Assembly: GCF_021404465.1 (NCBI RefSeq)
Contig: NZ_JABFTT010000002.1
Coordinates: 1-64,000 of the forward strand
Direction: 5' to 3'
DNA: 64,000 nt
Origin: Billgrantia zhangzhouensis
Lineage (GTDB): Bacteria; Pseudomonadota; Gammaproteobacteria; Pseudomonadales; Halomonadaceae
The position numbers and the translations under genes were made by a program. This document shows, in pieces, positions 27,485-35,138 of this stretch. A model generated the notes under the pieces. The model had not been told where the DNA came from and did not search any database. It saw only the letters and a program-made list of their open reading frames with translations. Every line of letters starts with the position of its first letter. Positions within the stretch are counted from its first letter, which is position 1.

Positions 27485-28159
27485 ATGCCGAACGACTCGT
27501 CACTTCGCCGGCACTGGCGCTGGGTTGCCCTCGGCGCCAGTGCGACCATGGCCGCCTATGTGTGGTTCTGGCACTCGCCAGACCTTTCGGCTGTGCGCCA
27601 TTGGGTCGAGGAAACCTCGCACCATCCGCTGGTCATCATCGGCGTCATGCTAACCATGGCCATCACCCTGGCCGTCGGTCTGCCGGGTAGTATCGGGTTA
27701 TGGCTCATCGCTCCCTTCTATCCGCCCCACATCGCTACGCCAATGCTGATCCTCGGCAGCGTCAGCGGTGCCGTGGGTGCCTACCACCTGGCGGCTCGGG
27801 TCGGAGAACGTTGGAACCCCAAGGGGCTGACGCGCAAGATCATGAAGATGCTCACGGTACGCAGCGATCTGCTGACCCAATGTGCCTTGCGCGTGCTGCC
27901 CGGCTTCCCGCACTCGGTGATCAATTACGCCGCCGGCCTGTGCCGGCTCCCGCTCGGCACCTTCGTTGTCGCCGCCGCCCTTGGCTTGGGGATCAAATGG
28001 GCCGTTTACGCCAGCGCCATTCATAGCGGGCTGCAAGCAGTCAGCCGTGAAGACGACGCCTTTACCCTGGATATTCTGCTGCCGCTGTTCGCCCTGGCCC
28101 TACTGTTACTGATCGGGGCGTGGATGAGGAGAAGGGTGGAGCAGGGCCGCGAGTTCTAG
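27485..28159 (+). CDS. TVP38/TMEM64-type (VTT domain) membrane protein
   Basis: This 224-residue inner-membrane protein has about five hydrophobic segments. The VTT/SNARE-associated pattern LPGSIGLWLIAPFYP ... LGSVSGAVGAYHLAAR is visible near residues 63-105. Relatives (DedA/TMEM64 group) are linked to lipid scramblase or membrane homeostasis roles; the substrate here is unknown. The start is the ATG at 27485, with only a weak ribosome site; a TTG two codons upstream is an alternative. Confidence 0.75.
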   Translation: MPNDSSLRRHWRWVALGASATMAAYVWFWHSPDLSAVRHWVEETSHHPLVIIGVMLTMAITLAVGLPGSIGLWLIAPFYPPHIATPMLILGSVSGAVGAYHLAARVGERWNPKGLTRKIMKMLTVRSDLLTQCALRVLPGFPHSVINYAAGLCRLPLGTFVVAAALGLGIKWAVYASAIHSGLQAVSREDDAFTLDILLPLFALALLLLIGAWMRRRVEQGREF

Positions 28160-28345
28160 GCTACCGCTTACCGTCAGGGAATGACGAGAATCGGCAGTGG
28201 CACCCTGGCGATCACTTCCTCGTCTTCCCTCAACAGGTTTTCAGTTTGCCCGCCGGCAAAGGGTGGCGCTCGGGTTGGCATTGCATGCGGCCCAGGGCCC
28301 CAAGGGATAGCGGCTTTCAACCATGGATTGCAAAGAGACGACATC

Positions 28346-28951
28346 ATGACCTTTACCTTCTGGTTCGAATTCGCCAGCACCTACTCCTATCCGGCCGCCA
28401 TGCGGCTCGAGCATCTGGCGGCCGAGCGAGACATCGAGGTGCGCTGGCAGCCCTTCTTGCTGGGTCCGATCTTCCAGGCCCAGGGTTGGAACGACACGCC
28501 GTTCAAGCTCTATCCGGCCAAGGGGCGCTACATGTGGCGCGACATCGAACGGATCTGCGAGCGCGACGGAATTCGCTTCCGGCGGCCCTCACAGTTCCCG
28601 CGCAACGGCCTGCTGGCGGCGCGCATCGCCAACTGGCATGCGGAAGAGCCGTGGGTACCGGCCTTCGTGCGCAGCGTACTCCGCGCCAATTTCGAGCACG
28701 ACGAGGACATCGCCGATCCGCAGGTCATTGCCAACTGTCTGGCGGAGGCTAATCTCGACGCTGAAGTGCTGCTGAAACAGAGCCAGCAGCCCGAGGTCAA
28801 AGAGTCGCTGCGCGCAGCCACGGAGCAGGCTCAGGCGCTGGACATATTCGGCGCGCCGTTCTTCATGGCCGGCACCGAGCCCTTCTGGGGCTACGACCGC
28901 ATGGAGCAGGCGCTCGACTGGTACGAAGCCCGAATGGGCGAAGAGGAGTGA
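28346..28951 (+). CDS. DsbA-fold protein of the 2-hydroxychromene-2-carboxylate isomerase family
   Basis: This 201-residue thioredoxin/kappa-GST-like protein opens with TFWFEFASTYSYPAAMRLE, in which Ser replaces the CxxC active site as in HCCA isomerases. It also has the C-terminal motif FGAPFFMAG and WGYDRMEQAL. In characterised members glutathione assists an isomerisation of aromatic catabolites, but no catabolic genes are nearby and the real substrate is open. AGAG lies upstream of the ATG. It ends seven bases before the DUF533 gene, so the two probably form an operon. Confidence 0.82.
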   Translation: MTFTFWFEFASTYSYPAAMRLEHLAAERDIEVRWQPFLLGPIFQAQGWNDTPFKLYPAKGRYMWRDIERICERDGIRFRRPSQFPRNGLLAARIANWHAEEPWVPAFVRSVLRANFEHDEDIADPQVIANCLAEANLDAEVLLKQSQQPEVKESLRAATEQAQALDIFGAPFFMAGTEPFWGYDRMEQALDWYEARMGEEE

Positions 28952-28958
28952 GCATACG

Positions 28959-29687
28959 ATGAATGCCAGCAAGATATTGCAGCAACTGATGCAGCAAGCC
29001 AGTGGACGGAATAGCGGCGGTGTGGATGTCAAGGGCATGCTCGATGGCCTGTCCCGCCAGTTGGGAGGCGGCTCGCCGGGCCAGGCATCGTCCGGCGGCA
29101 ACGGCCTGAACCTGGATGTGAAGAGCATGCTGGGAGGAGGGGCCATGGGGCTGCTGGTCGGCTCCAAGCGTGGGCGCAAGCTTGGTGGCAAGGCGCTCAA
29201 GTACGGCGCCATCGCCGCGGTCGGCATGCTGGCCTGGAAAGCCTGGCAGAATTCGAGTTCACAAGGAGCGGTTGGCCAGCCGGCAGGCAGCGGTGCCGAA
29301 GGCGAGCGAGTCGAGGAGCTGGTAGGCGAATACCAGGAGCGCCGTAGCCTTGAACTGCTGCAGGCAATGATCATGGCGGCCCGCGCCGACGGTCATATCG
29401 ATGCGCAGGAGCGCGAACTCATTGCCCAGCAGATCGATGCCCTAGGTGCCGACGATGAACTCCATCGCTGGGTCGAGCAACAGCTCAGTGCCCCGCTGGA
29501 TGCCGAGGCGCTGGCGCGCCAGGCCGACTCGCCCCAGGCCGCGCGCGAGATGTACCTGATCAGCGTGGCGGTAATCGACGAGCAGAATCCCATGGAACGC
29601 GCCTGGCTCGACCAACTGGCCAAGGCACTGAAGCTCCAGCCTGCGCTGGTGGCAGAGTTGGAACACCAAGCCCGGCAGGCAGGCTAG
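28959..29687 (+). CDS. DUF533/YebE-like inner-membrane protein with TerB-like domain
   Basis: This 242-residue protein has a glycine-rich N-terminal half with one membrane helix (about residues 82-96, YGAIAAVGMLAWKAW) and a helical C-terminal domain of the TerB-like type (LQAMIMAARADGHIDAQERE). YebE in E. coli belongs to this family and is envelope-stress induced; its function is not known. It is coupled to the preceding HCCA-isomerase-like gene and converges on the Tus-like gene, with 17 bases between the stop codons. Confidence 0.8.
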   Translation: MNASKILQQLMQQASGRNSGGVDVKGMLDGLSRQLGGGSPGQASSGGNGLNLDVKSMLGGGAMGLLVGSKRGRKLGGKALKYGAIAAVGMLAWKAWQNSSSQGAVGQPAGSGAEGERVEELVGEYQERRSLELLQAMIMAARADGHIDAQERELIAQQIDALGADDELHRWVEQQLSAPLDAEALARQADSPQAAREMYLISVAVIDEQNPMERAWLDQLAKALKLQPALVAELEHQARQAG

Positions 29688-29704
29688 GCACGCCAGGGCG
29701 CGCA

Positions 29705-30574
29705 TCAGCGGTAGCGGTAAATCCTGAGCGACGGCAGGTAGGGAGTTTCTTCGAGCTTCTCGTCGCTACGGCGTGCCCGGGTACGGCCCTGCGGCGGCGC
29801 GGCCGGGGGCTGATTGTGGTCGGGCAGGCGCCCGCGCGGGGCGGGCAGGAACAGCGGCAGTGCCACGTTCATGGCGCGTCGGGTGCGGCCGTCTTCCAGC
29901 GGCTCGCAGTAGAACAGGTTGGCGCGCATCAGCGGCGCCTGGCGCTGCACCTGTGCCAAGGGTTCGCTCGAAGGCAGTGCGGCCAGCTTGCGTAGCTGAA
30001 TGCGCACGTGGGGGGCTTCGCTGTCCAATGCCAGCAGCTTCTTCTCCACCTCGCGCACCGTGAGCCGCTTGATCGAGCGGCCGCTGGAGTACCAGGCCAG
30101 GCGTACCCGGGCGACTGGCGCTTCGGCCACGGGAACGGCCCGCCAGCACTGCTTCAGGTGCAGCCGGGCCAGGCCGCTGCCGCGTAGATGGTCGTGCAGC
30201 TGTGGGTGGCGGAAGGGCAGTACCGCCTTGGCTTCGGCCAGCAGCGGTGGATGCTCGGCCTTGATGCGCGCAAGCCGCTCGGCGAATTCGGCCTTGGTTG
30301 CATTCACCTCGGCTACCCGCGCCATGAGTATGTCATCGGCGGCAATCAAGCCCACATGGCTGCGGGTGGCGCGGCCATCCTGCCCATCGGTGTACCAGAA
30401 ATCGAGCAGGGCGCGGCGCAGCCACTCGGTGCTGGCCTCGGCCTGAAAGGCCCAGGCTTCGTAGGGCGAGGCCACGTAGGCTTCGAGCAGGGCTTCGGTA
30501 CTCTCGATCAGCCTGTCGAAGGCGAGTTCGAGTTCGGCCAGCAGCCGATAGGTCGGCGCCGGGGCCAGGGTCAC
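29705..30574 (-). CDS. Tus-like DNA replication terminus site-binding protein
   Basis: This 289-residue basic protein shows the order of motifs of Tus, the fork-arrest protein that binds Ter sites. [13 protein letters not shown] and [12 protein letters not shown] match the Tus N-terminal domain, [20 protein letters not shown] resembles the DNA-contact region, and [10 protein letters not shown] and the basic end SLRIYRYR match the C-terminal part. The identification is by eye and similarity is moderate. The GTG at 30574 overlaps the yacG stop (GTGA) and has GAGG nine bases upstream; a GTG at 30607 would overlap yacG further. Proteins of this group are scattered outside enterobacteria. Confidence 0.6.
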   Translation of the reverse strand: MTLAPAPTYRLLAELELAFDRLIESTEALLEAYVASPYEAWAFQAEASTEWLRRALLDFWYTDGQDGRATRSHVGLIAADDILMARVAEVNATKAEFAERLARIKAEHPPLLAEAKAVLPFRHPQLHDHLRGSGLARLHLKQCWRAVPVAEAPVARVRLAWYSSGRSIKRLTVREVEKKLLALDSEAPHVRIQLRKLAALPSSEPLAQVQRQAPLMRANLFYCEPLEDGRTRRAMNVALPLFLPAPRGRLPDHNQPPAAPPQGRTRARRSDEKLEETPYLPSLRIYRYR

Positions 30575-30798
30575 CGCTCGTCGCCTCGCTCGGCGCGGGC
30601 CAGCCACTCGTCGATGTTGGTCTCGTCGAGCGCCGGCTCCCCGGCAATGCGGTGCGACTCATCGGCCCAGGCGCCCAGGTCGATCAGCTTGCAGCGCTCG
30701 CTACAAAAAGGGCGGTAGGGGTTCTTCTCGCTCCACACCACCTTCTTCTGGCATTGCGGGCAGGCGACGGTCAGGGGACGTTGGTCGTGTTGGCTCAT
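30571..30798 (-). CDS. yacG: DNA gyrase inhibitor / zinc-binding protein YacG
   Basis: This 75-residue protein has the YacG zinc ribbon CPQCQKK ... [14 protein letters not shown] (four Cys). In E. coli YacG binds GyrB and inhibits gyrase. The gene normally follows coaE after pilD; here a RelE/Phd toxin-antitoxin pair lies between coaE and yacG. Its stop overlaps the start of the Tus-like gene, pairing two small DNA-topology proteins in one transcript. Confidence 0.93.
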   Translation of the reverse strand: MSQHDQRPLTVACPQCQKKVVWSEKNPYRPFCSERCKLIDLGAWADESHRIAGEPALDETNIDEWLARAERGDER

Positions 30799-30873
30799 GA
30801 ATCCAATGCGGTTGGTGGCTTTCCGCTAGTCTAGCGGCTTGCAGTAGCCTGAGGCCAGGTTGAAGCCCGATAC

Positions 30874-31158
30874 CTAGTGGCGACGATTGGATTTAAGGTA
30901 GACGTCATTACGCTCCCGTTTGCCCACGGCAATTACGAGCACCACAAGCTCCTGGTCCCGAACTTCGTAAACGAGGCGAAAGCCTGCGCTGCGGAGCTTG
31001 AGCTTGTAGCGGTTTTTGCTGCCATGGAGTTGGGCTGCGGGGCGAACGGGGCTCGCCAGGATGGCGGTCAACTTTTTCTTGAACTGCAAGCGCACGCTGC
31101 CATCAAGCTTACGCCACTCCTTCAATGCTTCCTCTCGGAAGCGAAGCTCATAGCTCAT
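30874..31158 (-). CDS. RelE/ParE-family toxin
   Basis: This 94-residue protein has the RelE fold pattern: MSYELRFREEALKEWRKL, then YKLKLRSAGFRLVYEV, then VIAVGKRERNDVY. It is a probable translation-dependent mRNA endonuclease. It overlaps the antitoxin gene by 11 bases (antitoxin first), which fixes the start. It lies between coaE and yacG, which are adjacent in related genomes, so it is an insertion. Confidence 0.9.
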   Translation of the reverse strand: MSYELRFREEALKEWRKLDGSVRLQFKKKLTAILASPVRPAAQLHGSKNRYKLKLRSAGFRLVYEVRDQELVVLVIAVGKRERNDVYLKSNRRH

Positions 31159-31396
31159 CCAGAGTCACCGTGATCTCCGCTTGCGAGCTGCGCGCATCGG
31201 CGATCCGGTTTAACTCGGCATCTTCCAGTTTCTCCAGCAATTCTTCATAAGCGGCCGCCGGGATGCAGTAGAAGGCGGGCTCGTTCCGGTTCAGAACAGC
31301 GACAGGGAAGCCCTCACCTGCGGCCACGGTAGCCATCGGGTTCTTCTTTAGCTCAGAAATACTGGCTGTGGTATTGGCAAGGATAGTGTGGGGCAT
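31148..31396 (-). CDS. Phd/YefM-family antitoxin
   Basis: This 82-residue antitoxin has the Phd/YefM DNA-binding N-terminus (ANTTASISELKKNP, then FPVAVLNRNEPAFYCIPAAAYE) and a flexible acidic C-terminus that would wrap the toxin. It would also repress its own operon. GGAG lies upstream of the ATG. The 5' flank (31397-31452) holds short direct repeats of TAGGTCTTT near 31432-31455 that could be operator sites. Confidence 0.88.
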   Translation of the reverse strand: MPHTILANTTASISELKKNPMATVAAGEGFPVAVLNRNEPAFYCIPAAAYEELLEKLEDAELNRIADARSSQAEITVTLDEL

Positions 31397-31452
31397 GGAA
31401 GCCTCCAGTTTCTGATCTTCGAGACCAGATTATAGGTCTTTTAATAGGTCTT

Positions 31453-32055
31453 TCAAGAGGTCATCATCTTCCGATAGCGTCGGTCCAGTTCGGCTACCTG
31501 GGCGGCGAGGTCCTGCTCGCTTCCGCTGTTGTCGATCACGTCGTCGGCGCGGGCCAGACGTTCGCTGCGCGGCATCTGGGCGGCAACGATGGCGCGGGCC
31601 TGTCGTTCGTCCACGTCATCACGGGAGGCGGTACGGGCGATCTGCACGCTCTCCGGCACGTCGATCACCAGGCAGCGGTCCACCATCTCGCTCTGGCCCG
31701 ATTCGAACAGCAGCGGCGAGACCAGCAGCACGTAGGGCGCGCCCTCGTTCTGGAGCCGTTCCAGATGGGCGATGATGCGCTCGCGAATGCGTGGGTGGGT
31801 CACCGACTCGAGCCATAACCGCTCGCTTGGCTCGGCAAACACGATCTCGCGCAGGGCGCGGCGGTTCAGGCTACCGTCCGCCTGCAGAATCCGCACGCCG
31901 AAGCGCTCGGCGATCTCGGCCAGCGCCGGCTCGCCGGGCTCGACCACTTCGCGAGCCACGTCATCGGCATCCACCCAAGGCACGCCCAGCGCCGCGAAGG
32001 CCCGCGCCACGGTACTCTTGCCGGAAGCGATACCACCGGTTACGCCAACGATCAA
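31453..32055 (-). CDS. coaE: Dephospho-CoA kinase
   Basis: This 200-residue kinase catalyses the last step of coenzyme A synthesis. The P-loop GVTGGIASGKST is at the N-terminus, and DADDVAREVV and PRIRERI are typical. I choose the TTG at 32055 because GGGAG lies seven bases upstream and it gives the usual family N-terminus; a GTG at 32082, directly after the pilD stop, would add nine residues. It is part of the conserved pilB-pilC-pilD-coaE-yacG order. Confidence 0.94.
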   Translation of the reverse strand: MIVGVTGGIASGKSTVARAFAALGVPWVDADDVAREVVEPGEPALAEIAERFGVRILQADGSLNRRALREIVFAEPSERLWLESVTHPRIRERIIAHLERLQNEGAPYVLLVSPLLFESGQSEMVDRCLVIDVPESVQIARTASRDDVDERQARAIVAAQMPRSERLARADDVIDNSGSEQDLAAQVAELDRRYRKMMTS

Positions 32056-32082
32056 AGCAGGTTCTCCCTCACAAGCCCTCAC

Positions 32083-32931
32083 TCAGAGTGTCATGCCGAC
32101 ATAAATGGCCATCAACGGCTCGCCCACGAGCAATGCAATCCAGCCGGAAATGGCCAGGAAAGGGCCGAAGGGCATCGGTGCGCCGCGCAGGCGAGGCAGG
32201 GCAAGCTGCACCAGAATACCGACGAGAGCGCCGGCGCCGGCGGAAAGAATCAGCACCAGCGGCAGGTATTGCCAGCCCAGCCAGGCGCCCAGCGCCGCCA
32301 GCAGCTTGAAATCACCGTAGCCCATGCCCTCCTTGCCGGTTACCAGCTTGAACAGCCAGTAGACGCTCCACAGGGCGAGGTAGCCTGCCATGGCGCCAAT
32401 GACGGCGCTGGGCAGCATCAGCGGCTGGAACAGCAACTGGTAAAGCAGGCCGGCCCACAGCAGCGGCAAGGTCACCACGTCCGGCAGCAGTTGGGTGCGT
32501 AAGTCGATCACGGCGAGTGCCAGCAGCGCCAGGCAGGCGGCAAGAATGAACAGGCCTTGCCAAGTCACGCCATACAGCGCCACCACGGCCAGCGTCAGGC
32601 CCGCGCCGGCCAGCTCCACCAAGGGGTGCTGTAGACTGATGCGCGTCGCGCAAGCGGCGCAACGGCCGCGACGCTTGAACCAACTGATGACGGGCAGGTT
32701 GTCGTGCCAGGCAATCGGCGCCTCGCAGCGGGGGCAGATCGAGCGCGGCACCAGCAGATTGAAGCGGGGTGACTCCTCCTCCGGCAGCTCCAGTGCCTCG
32801 CGGGCCTCGGCACGCCAGCCCAGCATCAACATGACCGGCAGGCGCACGATCACCACATTGAGGAAGCTGCCCAGGCAAAGGCCCAGCAAGGCTGCCAGCG
32901 GCCAGAGAAGGGCGGGGGGGAGGTCAAGCAA
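32083..32931 (-). CDS. pilD: Type IV prepilin peptidase / N-methyltransferase
   Basis: This 282-residue polytopic membrane protease (about eight helices) cleaves and N-methylates prepilins. It has the cytoplasmic tetracysteine CPRCEAP ... CAACATR and the two catalytic aspartates, one in VIDLRTQLLPD and one in GYGDFKLL. It lies in the pil cluster but is separated from pilC by the HepT/MntA module. Its likely substrate is the prepilin encoded at 37171-37566. Confidence 0.95.
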   Translation of the reverse strand: MLDLPPALLWPLAALLGLCLGSFLNVVIVRLPVMLMLGWRAEAREALELPEEESPRFNLLVPRSICPRCEAPIAWHDNLPVISWFKRRGRCAACATRISLQHPLVELAGAGLTLAVVALYGVTWQGLFILAACLALLALAVIDLRTQLLPDVVTLPLLWAGLLYQLLFQPLMLPSAVIGAMAGYLALWSVYWLFKLVTGKEGMGYGDFKLLAALGAWLGWQYLPLVLILSAGAGALVGILVQLALPRLRGAPMPFGPFLAISGWIALLVGEPLMAIYVGMTL

Positions 32932-32949
32932 GAAGAAGTCCTTGTTTCT

Positions 32950-33375
32950 TCAAGATTCTAGTGCCTGAATTGCCTGCCTCACAAAGGCGACTAAGGGACG
33001 GTAGTAACCGGCCTCAATGACTTCGGCCACGATTCGGTCATCGACCTCCAAATAGTCAAGCACCAAGGCATTACGCAGGCCAATGACTTTGCGCCACGGG
33101 ACTTCATGCCCGATCAAGCCTTGTTCATTAAGCTTTTCAAAAGCGCCAAGAGCATTCTGGTTCATCGTACCGGTCTCTCGCTTGGCCCAATGCTTTGCAA
33201 CACCAATACAGCCTTCAATCAGAATCTGTAACGTGCGTTCCGCAGCGTGTCGCTCCAAGCGCGACCAAGGGCGCTCTTTGGCGATCCGGTCAAGTGTGGC
33301 GATATCCGTTTCGCATTCTGCGATATGTTCCCGGAGCGCGATCAGATAGGCCATGCCAGGACTTGAATCAGCCAT
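32950..33375 (-). CDS. HepT-like (DUF86) toxin with altered active-site motif
   Basis: This 141-residue all-helical protein of the DUF86/HepT family normally acts as the toxin of the HepT-MntA system. The family motif RX4HXY is present as R101-NALV-L106-D-Y108: the His is replaced by Leu (codon CTT at 33058-33060, one base from CAT). If His is needed for RNase activity, this copy may be catalytically weak or dead. It overlaps the nucleotidyltransferase gene by eight bases and lies 18 bases before pilD. Confidence 0.82.
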   Translation of the reverse strand: MADSSPGMAYLIALREHIAECETDIATLDRIAKERPWSRLERHAAERTLQILIEGCIGVAKHWAKRETGTMNQNALGAFEKLNEQGLIGHEVPWRKVIGLRNALVLDYLEVDDRIVAEVIEAGYYRPLVAFVRQAIQALES

Positions 33376-33766
33376 GATGCCTCGCTTGGTGATAGTAATA
33401 GTCCTGCTCCCAGCGGGACATGATGCGCGCTTCTTGCGTCATCCGTAACTGTGGGTGTTGGTCGAGCAGTAGCCGTCCCTGTTCGAGAATACTCCAGCCC
33501 AGTGGGATGGGGCAGTTGGCAAGGTCCACGACACTGAGCTTACCGTCAGGTAGCCCAAGCTCGCGCTGCCAGTCGAGCGCAAGAAGCTCAGGTCGAAGCC
33601 TGCGCTCCAAGGGCGACTTCCACCAATCCGTAAAGGCGACAGCGAGGTCGTAGTCGCTCTGCTCACCATGGTCGCCACGAGCGCGGGAGCCGTACAGCCA
33701 AAGAGCGGCCAAGTCATCCCGCTCCCTGGCAAGCGAGATCAATCGCTCAAGTACGTCGCGTGGCAT
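33368..33766 (-). CDS. MntA-type nucleotidyltransferase antitoxin
   Basis: This 132-residue minimal nucleotidyltransferase has GS at 26-27 and, ten residues later, the pair D38 and D40 (GSX10DXD). In described HepT-MntA pairs this enzyme AMPylates the HepT tyrosine and neutralises it. The catalytic residues are intact here even though the partner lacks the motif His. The start at 33766 has an AAGAG-like site; an upstream in-frame start at 33811 is less likely. The module separates pilC from pilD. Confidence 0.82.
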   Translation of the reverse strand: MPRDVLERLISLARERDDLAALWLYGSRARGDHGEQSDYDLAVAFTDWWKSPLERRLRPELLALDWQRELGLPDGKLSVVDLANCPIPLGWSILEQGRLLLDQHPQLRMTQEARIMSRWEQDYYYHQARHHG

Positions 33767-33834
33767 GCTCTTGTCCCATGCTTTACATGTCAGGATGATC
33801 GTAACGCGCAAAGCGTCAGCAATACAGTGCCTTG

Positions 33835-35067
33835 CTACAGCACCGTGCCCAGCTCGAAGATCGGCAGGTACATGGAGACCACCAGGCCGCCGACCAGCAC
33901 ACCGAGTACCACGATGATCAGCGGTTCGAGCAGCGAGGTCAACGCGTCGACCTTGTTATCGACCTCTTCCTCGTAATAATCGGCCACGCGGTTGAGCATG
34001 GCGTCCAGCGAGCCGGATTCCTCACCGATGCCCACCATCTGCACCGCCAGCGCCGGGAAGCGCTCCGTCAGGCGCATGGCGAAGTGGAGCTGCTGACCGG
34101 TAGCCACATCCTCGCGCACCTGGCGTGTGGCGCGCTCGTAGACCAGGTTGCCGGTCGCTCCGGCGGCAATGTCCAGCGCTTCAAGCATAGGGACGCCGGC
34201 ACTGTAGGTCGTGGCCAGGGTACGGGAATAGCGCGCCACGGCGGACTTGTCAAAGATATCGCCCAGGACCGGCAACCCGAGCAGAAACGCATGCACGCGG
34301 TAGGCAAAGGCCGGTGAGCGCTTGATGCCTTGGCGTATCAGGCACACGAAGGTGACCATGCCGCCCAGGCCCCACAGCCAATACTGCTGGGCGAATTCGG
34401 AAAGGTCGATGGTCATGCGAGTCATCGCCGGCAGCTCGGCGCCGAAGCCGTTGAACAGGCTCTCGAATTGGGGTACCACCTTGATCAGCAGCAGCGCCGT
34501 TACGCCGATGCCCACCAGGATCACGGCGATGGGGTACCACAGTGCTTTCTTCACCCGGCCCTTGAGCGATTCCACTTTCTCCTTGTAAGTGGCGATCCGG
34601 TCGAGCATACGATCGAGCGAGCCGGAGCTCTCACCGGCCTCCACCAGATTGCAGAACAGGCTATCGAAGTGTTCGGGATGGTGGCGCAGCGCCTGGGAAA
34701 AACTCGAGCCGGCGGCCACCTCGTTCATCATCTGCTGCACCACCGCGCTCATGGCCGGCTTGTGAATACTCTCGGCCACCACCTGAAAGGCCTGCAACAC
34801 CGGTACCCCAGCGCGGATCATCGTTGCCATTTGGCGAGCGAACAGCATGACGTCCCGTGGCGTTATGGTGCCCATGCCACCGCCAAGTCTACCCTTGCGC
34901 CGCACGGTCCTGACAATGATGTTCTGGCGGGCCAGCTCGCGTTCCACCTCGTATTTCCTGGTGGCTACGATCTCGCCGCTCACCTCTCTTCCTCCGGGGC
35001 CCTTGCCCGTCCAGCGCCAGCGGTACAGTTTCAGCTTCCTTGGCGCTCTCGCTGATCTCGTTGCCAT
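33835..35067 (-). CDS. pilC: Type IV pilus inner-membrane platform protein PilC
   Basis: This 410-residue protein of the GspF/PilC family has two duplicated halves with three long hydrophobic segments. Typical features are GEIVATRKYEVERELARQNI at the N-terminus and EAGESSGSLDRML and GEESGSLDAML at the paired domains. It links the assembly ATPase to the growing pilus. The start at 35067 has AGGGA six bases upstream. It lies 71 bases after pilB in the same direction. Confidence 0.95.
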   Translation of the reverse strand: MATRSARAPRKLKLYRWRWTGKGPGGREVSGEIVATRKYEVERELARQNIIVRTVRRKGRLGGGMGTITPRDVMLFARQMATMIRAGVPVLQAFQVVAESIHKPAMSAVVQQMMNEVAAGSSFSQALRHHPEHFDSLFCNLVEAGESSGSLDRMLDRIATYKEKVESLKGRVKKALWYPIAVILVGIGVTALLLIKVVPQFESLFNGFGAELPAMTRMTIDLSEFAQQYWLWGLGGMVTFVCLIRQGIKRSPAFAYRVHAFLLGLPVLGDIFDKSAVARYSRTLATTYSAGVPMLEALDIAAGATGNLVYERATRQVREDVATGQQLHFAMRLTERFPALAVQMVGIGEESGSLDAMLNRVADYYEEEVDNKVDALTSLLEPLIIVVLGVLVGGLVVSMYLPIFELGTVL

Positions 35068-35138
35068 AAATTCCCTGCGAAGTGATTTATTCATTATCGC
35101 GCTGACCAAGAGGTTACGGGCGATTCGCTCGCCCAGGG

